DNA from: Pocillopora verrucosa
Taxonomy: Eukaryota; Cnidaria; Anthozoa; Scleractinia; Pocilloporidae
Direction: 5' to 3'
Length of the DNA: 64,000 nucleotides
Assembly: GCF_036669915.1 (NCBI RefSeq)
Contig: NC_089312.1
Location: 4,684,938-4,748,937 of the forward strand
The notes under the pieces were generated by a model. It had not been told where the DNA came from and searched no databases. It saw only the letters and a program-made list of their open reading frames with translations. The position numbers were made by a program, and so were the translations under genes. Within the stretch, counting starts at the first letter, position 1, and each line of letters starts with the position of its first letter. Shown piece by piece: positions 1-10,818 of this stretch.

Positions 1-360
1 TTGAGGGGTTTCATAATAGCAAATCGAAGAAAATCAAAGGCAAAGCCAAAACTTAACACTGACGAGCGCCTCCCTCGGTGGAGTCTTAGCTCAATGTCGA
101 ATATCATTTTGATAATATTTACTACAGCAGACGATAGTCCTAGCCTTGCTCGTCGCTCTTGACTTTTAGAGACACAGAAAAGCGAAAATAGACGTTCTTA
201 GAAAAAACAATATGCTGGCGCGCCAGCCAATATTGAGCAAAAACCCTCTGGAGCCTCCTCTCGATAGCTGAAAACTTACTACCTCTTGTCAATCATGTAT
301 TAAATTTTAAAAGAAAAAAAACTCAGAATATAAACAGAAATTAGAAGGTAGAAACGTAAA
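1..360. repeat. Dispersed non-coding repeat, left-edge copy
   Basis: The stretch from about 60 to 340 matches, in the same orientation, 25060-25330. It matches in reverse orientation 2690-3060, 45000-45300 and 57080-57420. The shared landmarks are a GGCGCGC-type core next to a run of CTAGAAAAACAA and a segment reading TGATAATATTTACT. No open frame persists across the copies, so I treat it as duplicated intergenic sequence of the lectin array. Confidence 0.6.
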
Positions 361-1343
361 AGTTTTATCTATAGCTAGAGGGTTTGGTGGTCAACACCAG
401 GTCAACGAACTGATGCCATCAGAATTTTTTCCACATTCATAATTAATAGCCACCTCGGAAGTATTTCAAAACTATAATTGATTCATCGTTATTCCTACTA
501 AACTAAATCTTAACTTTTCGTGTTTTTTTTAATTCCTTTTAAATATGTAAGAGTCACGGCCCTAAAAAAAACACACACTTTATTCGATGGTTTCACATCT
601 AATACGCGGGATATTTTTCGAGTTGCGCAGAATTTTTTGAGCCCCGAAGGCTTATTATTACCCACGTTATTCAACTTTTGATTTTGGTTTCCGAAAAACA
701 TCCTACGGCCTCAGCTGTGCATCGTGTTGATCGCATAAGGAGTATTCAAAAACAACCCGAACGAAACCATCAAACTTGTACTTTGTGACCAACAAAAAAG
801 TATGTCGCGCTCTTTATTTGGGCTGACGACGGCAGAAAATTTTATCAATTAGAAAGCTTGGCTTGCTTTAAAACTAAGCGCTGAAAGATTTGGGGTGAAC
901 TTGTTTTGCTTTAAGGGGGCGAACTTGTGACGGGGCAAACCTTCGATTGATCTACGGATGGGAAAAAACAATGGAATCTTCATCAGCAGGATTTATATCA
1001 AAAATAAAGCCGGGTTTATTTCTCCTGTTGTACAAACTCGATTACCAGTTCTTCATTGCAAAAATTATTTCCTTAAAATAGTTTTAGTACTTTTTGTCAA
1101 GGTCACACTTTTTTTGGTTATCACGGTTCTACCAAGTTTCTTTCCCTGACGTAGACATCAGCAAATTTCCCACCAGGTTGCCGCAAGATTCTTAAAAACT
1201 TTGATGACTTATATAAGTTAGAGCAAGGTTGGTGTATCACTGTTAGAAAACATTAAAAAGAGATCCAGCTCCAATTTTAGAGATAAGATTCAAAGATTGA
1301 GCCGCAAGTAATTTTTTTATACACCTAAAGAGATTAAGCTTAC

Positions 1344-1670
1344 CTTTATTCCTCTGTAAATGAAATGTTCGTCTTCGGTAAAGTTTGCAAATCCAACAAA
1401 TCGATCAGAGTCGCTTAGCTGACATTTGAATTTCCCTGAGTCGCCCTCTAAAGTTCCAAAGTTGTAGGATTTACATCGCTCTTCATTCACACACTCAAAC
1501 CGACAAGAACTTTCCGAAGAAACTTCTATTTCTTTTATCAGGCTTCCCTTCAGCTTTTGTCCTTCTAACTCTTTGGCAAAGTTAACAGCTTTCAAATTTG
1601 GCCCTGAAATACGGCTTATGCCGTACACAGCTGAACAGACGAGATTAAATATCCACAGATACATGTTCAT
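1344..1670 (-). CDS. Signal peptide + PAN/apple exon of a PAN-EGF-FReD lectin gene, rest off the left edge
   Basis: This is the first coding exon of a secreted lectin-like protein. I start it at the ATG at 1670; an in-frame GTG seven codons upstream is not a likely eukaryotic start. It encodes a 17-residue hydrophobic signal ([17 protein letters not shown]) and then a PAN/apple core with four cysteines in the pattern CxxxC, C, C. An N-glycosylation site (NFT) lies near the end. The exon closes in phase 0 at a strong donor (AAAG then GTAAGC). In locus D the next exon lies about 1.2 kb further along the minus strand; here that point is at or beyond the window edge, and no EGF or fibrinogen exon is visible in 1-1343. 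The gene is therefore partial by position, and its integrity cannot be judged. Confidence 0.8.
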
Positions 1671-1740
1671 TCTCCATGGAAAGCTTTTCACGTGAACTGA
1701 TGTGGAAATTTCTTTGACTTTGAGCGGCGACCTAGCTAGG
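1671..1740 (-). promoter_or_regulatory. Conserved 5' flank of lectin gene start
   Basis: Immediately upstream of the PAN exon a block of about 60 bp is nearly identical at four lectin starts (here, 16185-16255, 43032-43105 and 56035-56105). It contains a CACGTG E-box-like hexamer about 21 bp before the ATG and a conserved GGCGACCTAGCTAGG segment. It may be 5' UTR or core promoter. Recent duplication alone could also explain the conservation. Confidence 0.35.
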
Positions 1741-1844
1741 TTAGCAAGTGAAGATGCATTCTTAAAGTGAAGAAATAGTTTGCAACAATTTCTTTTACGC
1801 TCCTAAAACGCGAATAATGCGCTCGGGAAGCGTTGCACAAACAT

Positions 1845-2100
1845 TTATCATCATCATTATTATAATCATTATACCCCTGATAGAGCGTTCAGTCCTTCTA
1901 AATTAATTAATTAACTAAAAGAATACACCTCGTTAACTTGTGGTATCCATATTCATCTCTTCAATGACGCGAAGAATACGCTGATTGAGAAGTTGTAAAT
2001 AATCCTCTATAATCATTATTATCATGATCATAATATCTTAGGTAGAGCGGACAGCTGTTATGAATCATCAATTATATAATAGAAATACTCTCCCCTAACT
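1845..2100. repeat. Minisatellite, about 2 units of a 155-165 bp repeat
   Basis: Each unit contains ACTTGTGGTATCC, ATCTCTT-AACGACGCGAAGAA, an ATAATCATTATTAT run and a GGTAGAG-GGACAG segment. The same family is found at 16340-17330, 30100-30970, 43195-43440 and 56190-56465. It consistently lies upstream of a lectin PAN exon. Confidence 0.7.
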
Positions 2101-3120
2101 ACTGGGCGGAATCTCTTGTTTCAGGGAATTTTTACCATTAGAATTAAATGCTTCCGAACCAGATGATTTCATGAAAAGGAATGCAAAACAGTTCAAATGG
2201 TCTTTCCTTTCATGTACTTGAGCGGTCAGTGTGCTGCTGCAATGCAAGTAACGTCGAATGGAAGTCACTGGGTCTCGAGGGCACATGCTGGGCTTGGAAA
2301 GCTCGGGAAGTTGAAATGATGACAACGCGATAAAACACTTGAAACTCTAGCCTTTTGAAATATTTCATGTTTCTACGGGGTTTTATCAACCTTTATAAAC
2401 AACTAGGTCATGTTAAACAATTAAGTTGTTTCGCCTCTCAATTGAGTCAACTGATTCCAAAGAATACAATATCTTTCTAGAGTTATCGGTGTCGAGAAGC
2501 ACCTGTTATGAAAAACGCAGAGATTCTCACCAGAGAAGGAACGAGAACTCCTCACTAAGGCATCCTTTCGTGAAATGAATGTACCTTAAGATGAATCATA
2601 ATCTTGTATAAATTTTTTTAAAGATTTAAGGTTGAAGAAATGTAGTTAGAAATAACACAGAAGAAGCCAACGTAGAAATTAATCTAGAAATAAAGTGGAA
2701 CGATTTCGTTTTAGGACTATTCAAAACAAAAACTGTTTATGTTACGAGTTTCTTTCTTTTAAAATTTAATACAGACCGACAAGAGGCAGTAAGTTTTTAG
2801 CTATAGGACTGAGACTCCATACAGTTTTGCTCACCATTAGCAGTGTATTGTTTTTCTAGTAATTTTTTTATGTTTTTCGCTTTTCTAGGTCACTAAATGC
2901 CACCAAAAGGGCGATGAGGAAGGTTTGGCATATCGTTCGCTGTAGTAAATATTATCAAAATGATTTTCATTATTGAGCTAAGGCTCCAAGAAAGGAGGCG
3001 CTCGCCAGTAATAATTTGGCTTTGCCAGTGATATTCTTCAATTTGCTTCGATGAATCTCTTAAAATGTTCACATTTTGAAAAAAAAAAAAAAAGGGGGGG
3101 GGTCTTATGAATTTTTGTTA

Positions 3121-3510
3121 TCAACAAGTATTAGAAGGGCACAAACGTGTTTTATGATCCAGCAAATCATAGGAAATTCCATCGAAGGAAACGCGATAAA
3201 TTTTGCTCGAGAGATCCCTATTTTCGTTATCGTAAAACATCACGTAATGGAATAGAACCTCGTTAAGATCTGTATCTGAGTATGCGTAAACTTTCGAATC
3301 TGTCGCGATCTGTCGCCTTGTGGCAGTCTTTCCCACGGTGTTTTCTTTTCGGTTGACCTCTTTTTCAGCCGTAGAAGGCCTGTAAATATTACGGGTGCAG
3401 TTGCTGGAAGCCCTAGATTCCATCACATGAAAACTGCTAAAATGTTTTTTAACACACCTTTTCAGATAACAATTGTGCGATCGTATCGAGCCGCCATGTT
3501 TGTTATGCAT
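3121..3510 (-). other. 129-codon ORF repeated in the duplicated blocks, probably non-coding
   Basis: A minus-strand frame starting at an ATG stays open for 129 codons here and again at 57484-57873. The equivalent segments at about 45440-45830 (minus) and 24480-24850 (plus) are interrupted. The sequence matches no family I recognise. The two intact copies differ at roughly a tenth of residues, with no visible protection of the protein. It lies antisense to the intron upstream of the EGF exon of the parent gene (compare 41480-41640), so I think it is a chance open frame. Confidence 0.25.
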
Positions 3511-3651
3511 GTTAACCCTTTTAAAGCTCGCACTATGTTCGCACCTAAATCTCGCCCGGTCAAAAATCCCTTTGGATCCTTCTTAAACGAAAAAGGCTGC
3601 CATCATCCTTTTGGTGTCTCTGCATACTGATTTTCTTTCTTTAATATTTAG

Positions 3652-3740
3652 AGTTCCTACGGAGAAGATGATCCTCGCAAGGAGAATGAAACTTGTGTTG
3701 TTGACTACAAATCAAATTCATTTTTGTAAATGTATTAGAG
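3652..3740 (+). pseudogene. Inverted EGF-like pseudoexon
   Basis: Reading plus, against the direction of the lectin genes, a TTTAG acceptor and a GTAAGTGG donor flank an exon clearly related to the EGF exon at 41388-41478. Its first two cysteine codons have become Tyr and Arg (TAC, CGC). A 2-bp shortening near the 3' end brings two stop codons into frame. It is an inverted, decayed copy and is shared with 45959-46049 and 58016-58103. Confidence 0.75.
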
Positions 3741-4137
3741 GTAAGTGGAGATCCGTTAGAGAAAAGACAGAAAAATCCTTGGAGGGGAACATACTGGGCC
3801 CTTTGAGAATGCCGAGCACAGATGAAACGGGAGGATTAGCACCAGATGCGGCAAGCTGATTGGGTATATCAACGAGCGTGAAAAATACGATATTTTTTTA
3901 CGTGTGTTGTTACGGCTTTTCTCAGGGCCGGAAATCCCTGTATAACACCGCAGTTTATGTGAGAAATATATATATTGTTTGTCGTAATGATTACCAGCAA
4001 AGCAAAAACTGGTTGTGTCATATATTGTCCTCACATCTTTTCGAAACTCTCTTCTTCTAGAGCTACTTTATTACAATTCTCTTAAAGTACATTATTTTAT
4101 GGCTGACAAACTACAAAATTACATCGGGTTCACTTAC

Positions 4138-4225
4138 CTCTGATACACTTACAGAAGGGTATCTTAGATTTTTCGCTTGCGAAACATTTTTCGTTTTCTT
4201 TGCATGGATAATCTTTGCAGGTGCT
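4138..4225 (-). pseudogene. Orphan EGF-like exon with damaged splice acceptor
   Basis: The 88-bp exon encodes an EGF-like module of the KDYPCKENEKC type and keeps the donor GTAAGTGAA. At the acceptor the usual TTAG before AGCACC has become TTAA, so normal splicing should fail. No FReD exon follows it on the minus strand before the PAN exon at 1344-1670. It therefore looks like a stranded exon left by rearrangement. The equivalent exons at 46449-46536 and 58505-58592 keep their acceptors. Confidence 0.7.
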
Positions 4226-4670
4226 TTAAAATTTGTAATGAGAAACATTTACATTTTCAAACGTCAATAACGAAATTTTTGTTTGGTCTTGAAAGCTGAA
4301 TACCTTTAATCGATTTTACATACAAGAAGAAGCTCAAGACATATATGGTTTTACATTTTGCATATCAAAGAAATGGAATTCATAACACTTAACGAACCGG
4401 AAAACATTAGAATTTCCTCATGACAAACATTTCTGCAAGTTCTCGGCCTGAGAGCACCATATGTTCTATGGGCATATCGGCCGATTGCAAAATCGCCCCC
4501 CTATCGTCTTTGCTTGTTCGCCCTCTGATGTAAAAAAAGCACGATCCCACATCCACCTGTTCGCCATCAAAGTTATCAATTCGTTTCCTTACTGCTGAGA
4601 GTTATCATTTTTCGTGGGCATCCTAATCCATGGATCAAAATTTAATTTTACCTTTAAGCGACGATAAACT

Positions 4671-5475
4671 TCAATCAATATGCCAATTTACTTCCTTGTT
4701 AATTGACACACAAATAATGAACAAATTATGCAAAGCCATAAGTATATTGCGGTCTTCAAAAAGAAACCAAAGAGACTCTGAGTGGTCATGTCTTTGCGAG
4801 TAAAGATCATCCAGATGTACGACAACTATGTGACCTTCCTTATGGAAAGCAGATAGTAGGGGTTTAAAAATTTTTAGTAAAAATCTTTGGAGCGCATGAC
4901 AAACCAATGGGAAGGCAGGTGAATCACGCTCCCAAATAGAGCGTAAAAATTTTCGATCTTAAGATCTGATGGGAATAGAATAATAGGCATCTTTTAAAGT
5001 CAATAGCAGCTATGATTTTTGGTTACAAGTTTTGTTATGGTGGAAAGCGAGTCCATTTTAAAATGATAGTGGCTGACTGCCTTCTTAAACCTCTTCAGAT
5101 TAAGTCCCATTCTTTGTAAGAGGCCAGCAAACAGACCATTAATTTCCTAGACGTCACCTTCCCCATCCTTCGTGAGGCAAAGAAATATGCTGAACAAAAT
5201 TTGTCCAGGCATAGGTGATGTCTTTGTAATGACACCTTTCTCAAGCAATTTATCCACCTCATAACGAACGATGGGGAACTCACATTCTGAAAAAGCTTGG
5301 TTTGGCAGTCTGTGTCAGACAGGGGTAGCAATACATTCTAGACTTGCTCTCAAAACATCAGACATTAGTATACTGGTACTAGGAAGTGTCCTCCAAGCTG
5401 CGAAGTGAGTAGTTACCTCCGCTGCTTTGAATGAGTTGCATAAATGTTGCAAACTTAGTCAATAAGGTAGGCAGA
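4671..5475 (-). pseudogene. DIRS-like reverse transcriptase fragment
   Basis: Reading minus, recognisable segments include a VRYEVDKLLEKGVI-type block, LKRFKKAVSHYHFKMDS (RT motif 1 region), a motif near 4960-5000 corresponding to DLKDAYYSIP, and VVVHLDDLYSQR at about 4800-4840 where DIRS RTs have YIDD. The frame switches at least three times and contains stops. The aspartate pair of the catalytic box is kept. RNase H and the recombinase are absent. It can only be a relic. Confidence 0.7.
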
Positions 5476-6663
5476 AAAAGTTCAAACCACTTACCTCATC
5501 CTTTATTTGAGACAGTTGTTTCATAACTTTTTCTTGTTGTTTGGTAATTTTTTCCTTCTGTCGGACCGATTGTGGCCTTTCCATAAAAACTCTTTTTTGG
5601 GGCCTTTAGACGGCGGTCATGTTGGTTTGAACTGTGTTGTTTTCCTTTATAAGGCCCGGTATTAGATGCTGAGCTAACAGAATACCTGATTTTGCTCGCC
5701 TCTTTGGCATCTCGCAATTGTCTTGCCACGTCATCTCCATAAAGGTACTAGCTACCGATGGGTACTTCAGCAGAACAAATGACAAAGTATTCTGCTTTCA
5801 GTGCTGGTTTTATTTCATCTCTTCGAATCTGGGCTAGTTGTCTGTTTGCATGCTCCAACATTGAAATGGTGTCGATTGGTTGTGCCATGATTTTGTTATT
5901 GACTGTCTGGAACAGAGGAATTATTACTAATCAACATGTTTGTTTTTTGCAAATTTGCAAAGGTAGTTTTGCGGATAATTTTTCGTAGATTTGATATCCT
6001 CAGGTCTGTTTTCCTCTGCTTGGCATTTAACTGGCCCCATATCTCTGGATTTACTTTTACACCCTTTATGTCAGAGCAGTTCGGAGGTCGTTTGCACTTT
6101 TCGACTAAACTTTTAATTTTTTCAGGGGAAAGTTTCTTGTCCCATCGTTTTTTAGTAATATCAGCTAACTCTTTCTACGTTTCGTCGCCGGTGGCGTCAT
6201 CCTCGTCGTAACTGTTGGCAAAATCTTGAAGGAGCTTTGTTTCCTTAGCGGGAGTTTCCCGCTGTTTTTGGCCGTTGGCCTTTGAACACTCGATGAGCCT
6301 TTGAATGTAATTTTCGTCGTCCAGCTCGTCACCACTAGCGTGGAGACTTAAATTGCCTACTGTTTGGTTATCGTAACGCTTTTGTTTGCCGGACTGACGA
6401 GAATTTCCTTCGGAGTCAGAGTCTGAAACATCCTGGAGGTCGGATATGGACTTTCGTTTTAAGCTCGGGGGGCGTTCGTCTGTGTCAAGCTGATCATACA
6501 ATTCAGCCATAATGCTGGCCATTTTACCCATGTTTTTGTTTATATTATCCAGGGATATAGAAAAGTCTTTGTCTTTTAAAACATGAACAGAATTCTCCTG
6601 ACTAGGAGAGCTGTCGGCGGTGCAGGCAGCGTGAGCCATTGGCGTGGTATCTTTATCAGACAT
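4757..6663 (-). mobile_element. Degenerate DIRS-like retrotransposon (gag and partial reverse transcriptase)
   Basis: On the minus strand a gag-like region (6663 down to about 5496) is followed by a DIRS-type reverse transcriptase (about 5475 down to 4757). I base the call on RT blocks that I recognise: HYHFKMDS, the region around LKDAYYSIP, and an HLDD box in place of YIDD. DIRS elements use tyrosine recombinase rather than DDE integrase. A matching recombinase tail is at 59253-59630, but no recombinase is present here. Several frameshifts and stops interrupt both frames. The left end joins lectin-block sequence abruptly near 4757. Confidence 0.75.
5496..6663 (-). pseudogene. DIRS-like gag, frameshifted
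   Basis: The first part is an open frame of 162 codons starting MSDKDTTPMAHAAC. It is acidic and serine-rich, with a predicted coiled stretch around NINKNMGKMASIMAEL, and is stopped by a TAG at 6173-6175. The same frame continues after the TAG with KRWDKKLSPEKIKSLVEKC and NPEIWGQLNAKQRKTDLR. After a frameshift it resumes with IMAQPIDTISMLEHANRQL and VARQLRDAKEASKIRYSV. This order is typical of cnidarian and vertebrate DIRS ORF1. It encodes the structural protein and is inactive here. Confidence 0.7.
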
Positions 6664-6834
6664 ATTAGAAGAAAACGACTAAAAACTGTGTAAAAACTGT
6701 GTGTGTAAAAAAACACCTAAACCTGGAGCTTACCTGCCGTCTCTGGTAGTACACAGTGAAAATAAAGTGATGATGGCTTAGATTATCCTTGAAAAGCGGT
6801 AGAGCTCGCTCACAATCTTTCTTTCAAGCGAAAT

Positions 6835-6920
6835 CGCAAAGCACTGATCAGTGATGCGCATGCGCATTTCATGTAATTCCTTAGTGACGTAGACTGATGA
6901 AAAGATAGAATTGGCAAATT
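6835..6920. repeat. DIRS-type terminal repeat remnant
   Basis: The segment CACTGATCAGTGATGCGCATGC, followed about 25 bp later by GTGACGTAGACTGATGAAAAGATAGAAT, matches the terminal-repeat-like sequences at 46880-46955 and 59000-59070. It lies just upstream of the DIRS gag at 6663, as expected for a 5' end. It is degenerate. Confidence 0.55.
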
Positions 6921-7105
6921 AAAAACAGTATAAGCTAGAGTCAGATTACGCCTCAGTGTTGATCTACTGCTAACAATTTTTTTTTCAAATATTATTGGGT
7001 GGCAGTGTTTCCCTATTTTCTCATCGAGGCTGTTTTTTTCGCAGTGTGAAGGTTGCTTAAAATCATTTATTTTACCTGATATTTTATTTTATCTTTTTTA
7101 AACAG

Positions 7106-7210
7106 ATATGTACATTGTTGTTCCTATAATTGATCAATTTTCAAAAACAGTGAATCTTTCTTCATCAAAATTCGATGGCATCAAGCATCATTTATCAGGG
7201 CAAGATCAAC
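7106..7210 (+). other. Exon-like repeated segment, unknown family
   Basis: A good acceptor (TTATCTTTTTTAAACAG) is followed by an open frame beginning MYIVVPIIDQFSKTVNLSSS, then KFDGIKHHLSGQDQRL. The same acceptor and frame recur at 59788-59890, and a shorter copy lies at 36470-36545. The segment ends in a long T run here and at 59888. I recognise no domain. It could be an exon of a duplicated gene or part of a transposon. Confidence 0.4.
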
Positions 7211-7629
7211 GACTGCATCCAAATCCTCCTCGGTTTTTTTTTTGTTTTTTTTTCTCCTTCGCTACTATTGCACTGTCTACTAATAGCTCTTCGTTTTACG
7301 AGCATTATGTCTGGGAAAAGCTATCTTTTGCTATGAAGTTTGATCTTCTGATTTCTTCTCCATCTAAACCAGCTTATCAATGATTTGAAAACTGATATAT
7401 TTCAGTGCTACAATAATCATTGCTCGTTTAAGTATTTTGAAAATACTTGTCCAAACCGACCTTAAAATCAGGGCTCTACAGGACGACATCGAATTGGACT
7501 AGAGAAATAACTAACACCATCTTTAAAGTTTTTCCTGAGAAAGAGAGTCAGATATCGTAACAGGCTAGTTTGCTAAGCTTGTAGGATAAATTTAAGTTTA
7601 GCTCTACTTTCGGCCTCCTCCGCAGCCAG

Positions 7630-8241
7630 GGACAACTCTATATCACTAAGAGACTATTCATCTAGCCACTCAGAAACTTCCTCATTTGTTAAAAATTTCA
7701 CCCTCATATCATCAGCGCAATTATTCTCAGGTAATGCCCCACTGCACAGACATTTTCCATTCATCCTGGCTTGTGTTTCTGAAAAATCACATAGTTCAAT
7801 GAAAGGTCCATTGCAGCCGTTTTGCTTAATTTGGTTTGGTTGCTTTCCTCATGTAATAACTTCAGTATTTCATTCGTGTAATTCTCATTATCGTGACAAG
7901 ATTGTAAGATATATTAGCTGTGATCCTTGATGCTCTTTTTATGTGAAATTTATGTTATCACAACAGTACTCGGAAATCTGAAGCTCAAGCAGTAGTTAAT
8001 CGCACAAGTCATTATCGTAGTTACAATCACTAACTTGATGTTGCGTGACATAGCCACTGATGTCAAATTGCGTTACATCTTGTTTATTTTTTGAGACACA
8101 ATCTTTGTTCATGCTGTTCTCATTCGTGTTTAGAATTGCTTCCATTTCACCATTCCCGGAATCATTTGGCCTTTGCTCGCATTCAGATAACAAATTACAA
8201 AGCTCTTGATCATCAAAATCATCAGTTGAAAACTCACCAAA
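7630..8241 (-). pseudogene. Fragment of an unrecognised acidic gene, copy 1
   Basis: A pyrimidine-rich acceptor (TTTTTTCACCTGTTAG) precedes an open minus frame reading FGEFSTDDFDDQELCNLL, then SECEQRPNDSGN and DEM/ILNTNEN-like segments. The frame stops after about 80 codons, and homologous sequence continues in other frames to about 7630. A second copy at 47150-47756 shows the continuation better. The protein is acidic and asparagine-rich with no domain I know. The two copies have different disabling changes, so both look inactive. Confidence 0.45.
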
Positions 8242-8269
8242 CTAACAGGTGAAAAAAATCGCTCTTGAA

Positions 8270-9290
8270 ACTTTTGCTAATATGTTAAAAAACGAGCATG
8301 TCTCTCACTCGACAATCTCTCATATGATTGATTAGCGTAAGCTATATTTCATAAATCGTATCCAACTTCTTCACATTCGAAGAATTAGATACAAATCTTT
8401 ATTCGATTACCTCACAACTTAACAATGGATTGATTTCCTGTGGAATAGGTTTTCTGAAAGTAACCAACTGATACATGGTTTATAATTTGCTTTTTCCTAA
8501 TATATCCAACGACTGGCTTATAATATGATAAGAAGACGTTTGCTGCGTCAATACTCCCACGATTTATTGATTGATGTGAAATTCAAGTTTCGCTCTTGCC
8601 ACAGCTAGGAAAAGAGCCCAGACTTCTTTCCAATTTTGGTTTGTTTGTTGCTTTTTTCTTTTTTTCGTAAGGATTGATCTTTATGTTCTATAGCTTTGCC
8701 AAGTTTGGAAAATTGTTTCGCAAAAATCCACACCTTTTAACGATTTTAAGAGGGAGCGTATTTAGACTATCTTATGAAAAGATCCATAAAATTGTGGAAT
8801 AGTGCTAATACAGATTTGAAGAAACATTGCATACATATTAAGATTTATCTTCCCTGGTTCAATTCCAGAACAGTTTTACTGAAGGTTAGCTCTTCAGTTC
8901 CTGGCAAAAGAGAGATGCCATACTTTGACCTACGATTGGAATCTGTGCGAGAAGTCTCCGCTATTCGTTTTATCGCTTCCTTAATTTTTAGCCCTCACCC
9001 AAAGAAATCCTACCAAGTGATGTCTTTTTGGGCAGCTAATACTTATATACCAGGGGAACGATAGCCAACTCTTCTAAAGTCGGGATGGTAGCATTTCTGG
9101 TAATAAACACCAAGTCTCAAATCTGCCACAATCCTATCATGAAAAAAAAAATTAATTGCGTGTTCTTACATTCTACATTCATTGTTTTATTTTTAGAGCA
9201 ATTCTAATTTTTTCATCAATTTTTTTTTCTATCAAGAAAGTTTTAATATTCCTCATCCTTCACCACGCCATGGTTATAAGTTGAGTTAAT
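8270..9290. other. Gap: partly duplicated non-coding DNA
   Basis: From about 8270 to 8790 this stretch aligns by eye with 47770-48350, the region upstream of the second copy of the acidic gene. A plus-strand 96-codon frame at 8774-9064 has no visible homologue or splice context and I do not call it. Nothing else is supported. Confidence 0.4.
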
Positions 9291-9294
9291 CATG

Positions 9295-9440
9295 TGAACA
9301 ACAAAACACACTGCAGTAGAATCGTCGCGATCCACCCACTCGGAATGCTAACCATCCCCCTGAGATTTGGAACACCATACCATGTAACAGTAATGAAATG
9401 CTCTTAGAATTACACGTAAGGAAAACAAATGAAGTTATCT
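9295..9440 (-). pseudogene. SLC17-like second-exon relic
   Basis: Minus-strand sequence contains QGGWLAFRVGG-like coding (from CAGGGGGATGGTTAGC). Before it lies a VIL-AFHY-YMV segment matching the transporter exon at 51819-52030. It is interrupted and is cut off near 9340, where it meets a segment resembling the end of a Penelope-like element (CGTCGCGATCCA). It is not functional. Confidence 0.55.
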
Positions 9441-9742
9441 TGTGTTACGGCATAATCTAACCGACAAAAAGAACATTACAATCCTACATACTCGACTCCT
9501 TTACCACACAACTTGTAATATTCTTAATAAGGAGCGAATCGTACGGTCAGTACAGTAATAATCCTGAATAAACTCACTTGAGTCTACTACAAGGTATATC
9601 TTAGCTCACCATCGACAAAAATAATCACAGATTTCTGCAAGGCCCCTAGAAAGGAACAATCTCCATATTAGCTTTCCCCCGGTATAGCTTTCCAAGTGGT
9701 CACTCACTCCCGACAACAGCTGGTAACTACTTCTACAAAGTA

Positions 9743-9755
9743 TTCTGGAACATTC
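9743..9755. promoter_or_regulatory. Heat-shock-element motif HSE1, copy a
   Basis: TTCTGGAACATTC is a perfect three-block nTTCnnGAAnnTTCn array, followed by TGGAG as a possible weak fourth block. It is part of the repeated SLC17-intron segment; matching motifs are at 29314 and 60311, and a decayed one is near 48483. Confidence 0.45.
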
Positions 9756-9826
9756 TGGAGGCTTAAAACGCAACTATTTTAGTTACGATTTAGTTAATCA
9801 TTATGATTACGATACCTAATGAGATG

Positions 9827-9839
9827 TTCCAGAAACTTC
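9827..9839. promoter_or_regulatory. Heat-shock-element motif HSE2, copy a
   Basis: TTCCAGAAACTTC is a perfect three-block heat shock element 71 bp beyond HSE1. It is repeated intact at 48558-48570 (with CG in the first spacer) and at 60381-60393. The corresponding site near 29390 is decayed. Confidence 0.45.
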
Positions 9840-9859
9840 CAGTTACTTGATAGCGACTA

Positions 9860-10490
9860 TGAACTAATGTCTGAATACTTTGTTGGCTTTCCGCCGTCTG
9901 GGGGGACGCGTAATTAAGCACACGGTGGTAAAGGGCCCTTCCGCACTAGCAACCACACGCTGACAAAACTTGTTTCTCTTCGCCAAAAATCACATCAAAA
10001 TTTGTCCTTGCCAAAATGTAGAGTGTGCTGTACGTATCAGCACCCCCGGGGACCCCTTTACATGGGAGGGTGGGGGTGCGCGCCTGGAATTTCGAAAACG
10101 ACCGCTATAAGATTCTAAAAGGTACTTAAGTATTATCCGTTTGGGAGTGGCAACAATTAGCCTGTAAAAACAAGTATTTATGTCCTTTTCTGTCTTTTTC
10201 TATACTTCCCCCGCTCCTAAAGAGGATTCATACAAATATGAGAGCCGTGCCGCGTTACACCAGTTATTATGTGGCAAACGGTATGAACTCGTTCTTGTAC
10301 AAAACTCATTCGGATATCATGTAAAAGATATTTTCAATTCAACCTAAACATAAATCTTTACACATGGTAAATATCCATTTGTGTCGGTATCAATTACTGC
10401 GTGACTGGCTTATGATATAAATGAGGGAGGGGAAAACACAACGCAAAACCTGGGCTCTTGTCAAAAAGTAATACCCGCGCGTAATATAAT
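9860..10490. other. Gap: no gene seen
   Basis: Includes a short GC-rich patch around 10040-10085 containing a palindromic CCCCCGGGG and a G-rich run. No persistent frame, RNA gene or recognisable repeat end was found. Confidence 0.3.
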
Positions 10491-10735
10491 AATCAAAACG
10501 GCGAATGAAATCATAAATGAACAAGGTAAGAGTGTTGTGTTAGACGTTTTTGCAAATTGTAGTGATTTATGCCAGTTAACGGTGGCGACAAGTAGGCGCA
10601 CCATGTATATTTCATAGTCACTAACAAGTAACTTTAGCCAGACTTTGAGTTCGTCTCAAGATAGAACAACACAAATACACGAGGAAATTTTTTACAGTAA
10701 CTTTATAACCATTCTTTTGTCTTTTAAAAGCGTGA
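10490..10735. repeat. Duplicated non-coding segment
   Basis: Aligns by eye with 26965-27205 in the same orientation (shared GTAGTGATTTATGCCAGT and GGTGGCGACAAGTAGGC). No coding potential is shared. Confidence 0.6.
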
Positions 10736-10818
10736 AGCTCAGTAGATTCTGTCATATCGGTCATTGTTAAAACTGTCTTTGTTTTGATGCTACTTTTCGA
10801 CATAGGAAAAGTATGTCG

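Larger units (their letters stand above)
658..4640. repeat. Segmental duplication, copy 1 of 3 (about 4 kb)
   Basis: This block aligns by eye over nearly its whole length with 42180-46660 and 55010-58980. In order it holds an AT-rich lead-in, the PAN exon (1344-1670), a short minisatellite, about 1 kb without genes, a minus-strand chance ORF, an inverted EGF pseudoexon and a minus-strand EGF exon. Copy 2 carries an extra 908-bp insertion. Copies 1 and 3 look closest to each other, because their PAN exons share residues that differ in copy 2. Confidence 0.8.

Noticed and set aside
1671..1691. Lectin start at an upstream GTG (adding seven residues KSFPWR-type)
   Set aside because: The codon is GTG. 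The next in-frame ATG gives a standard signal peptide, and eukaryotic genes rarely use GTG.
10030..10085. GC-rich palindromic patch as a CpG promoter or origin
   Set aside because: Short, isolated, with no adjoining exon or transcript signal.
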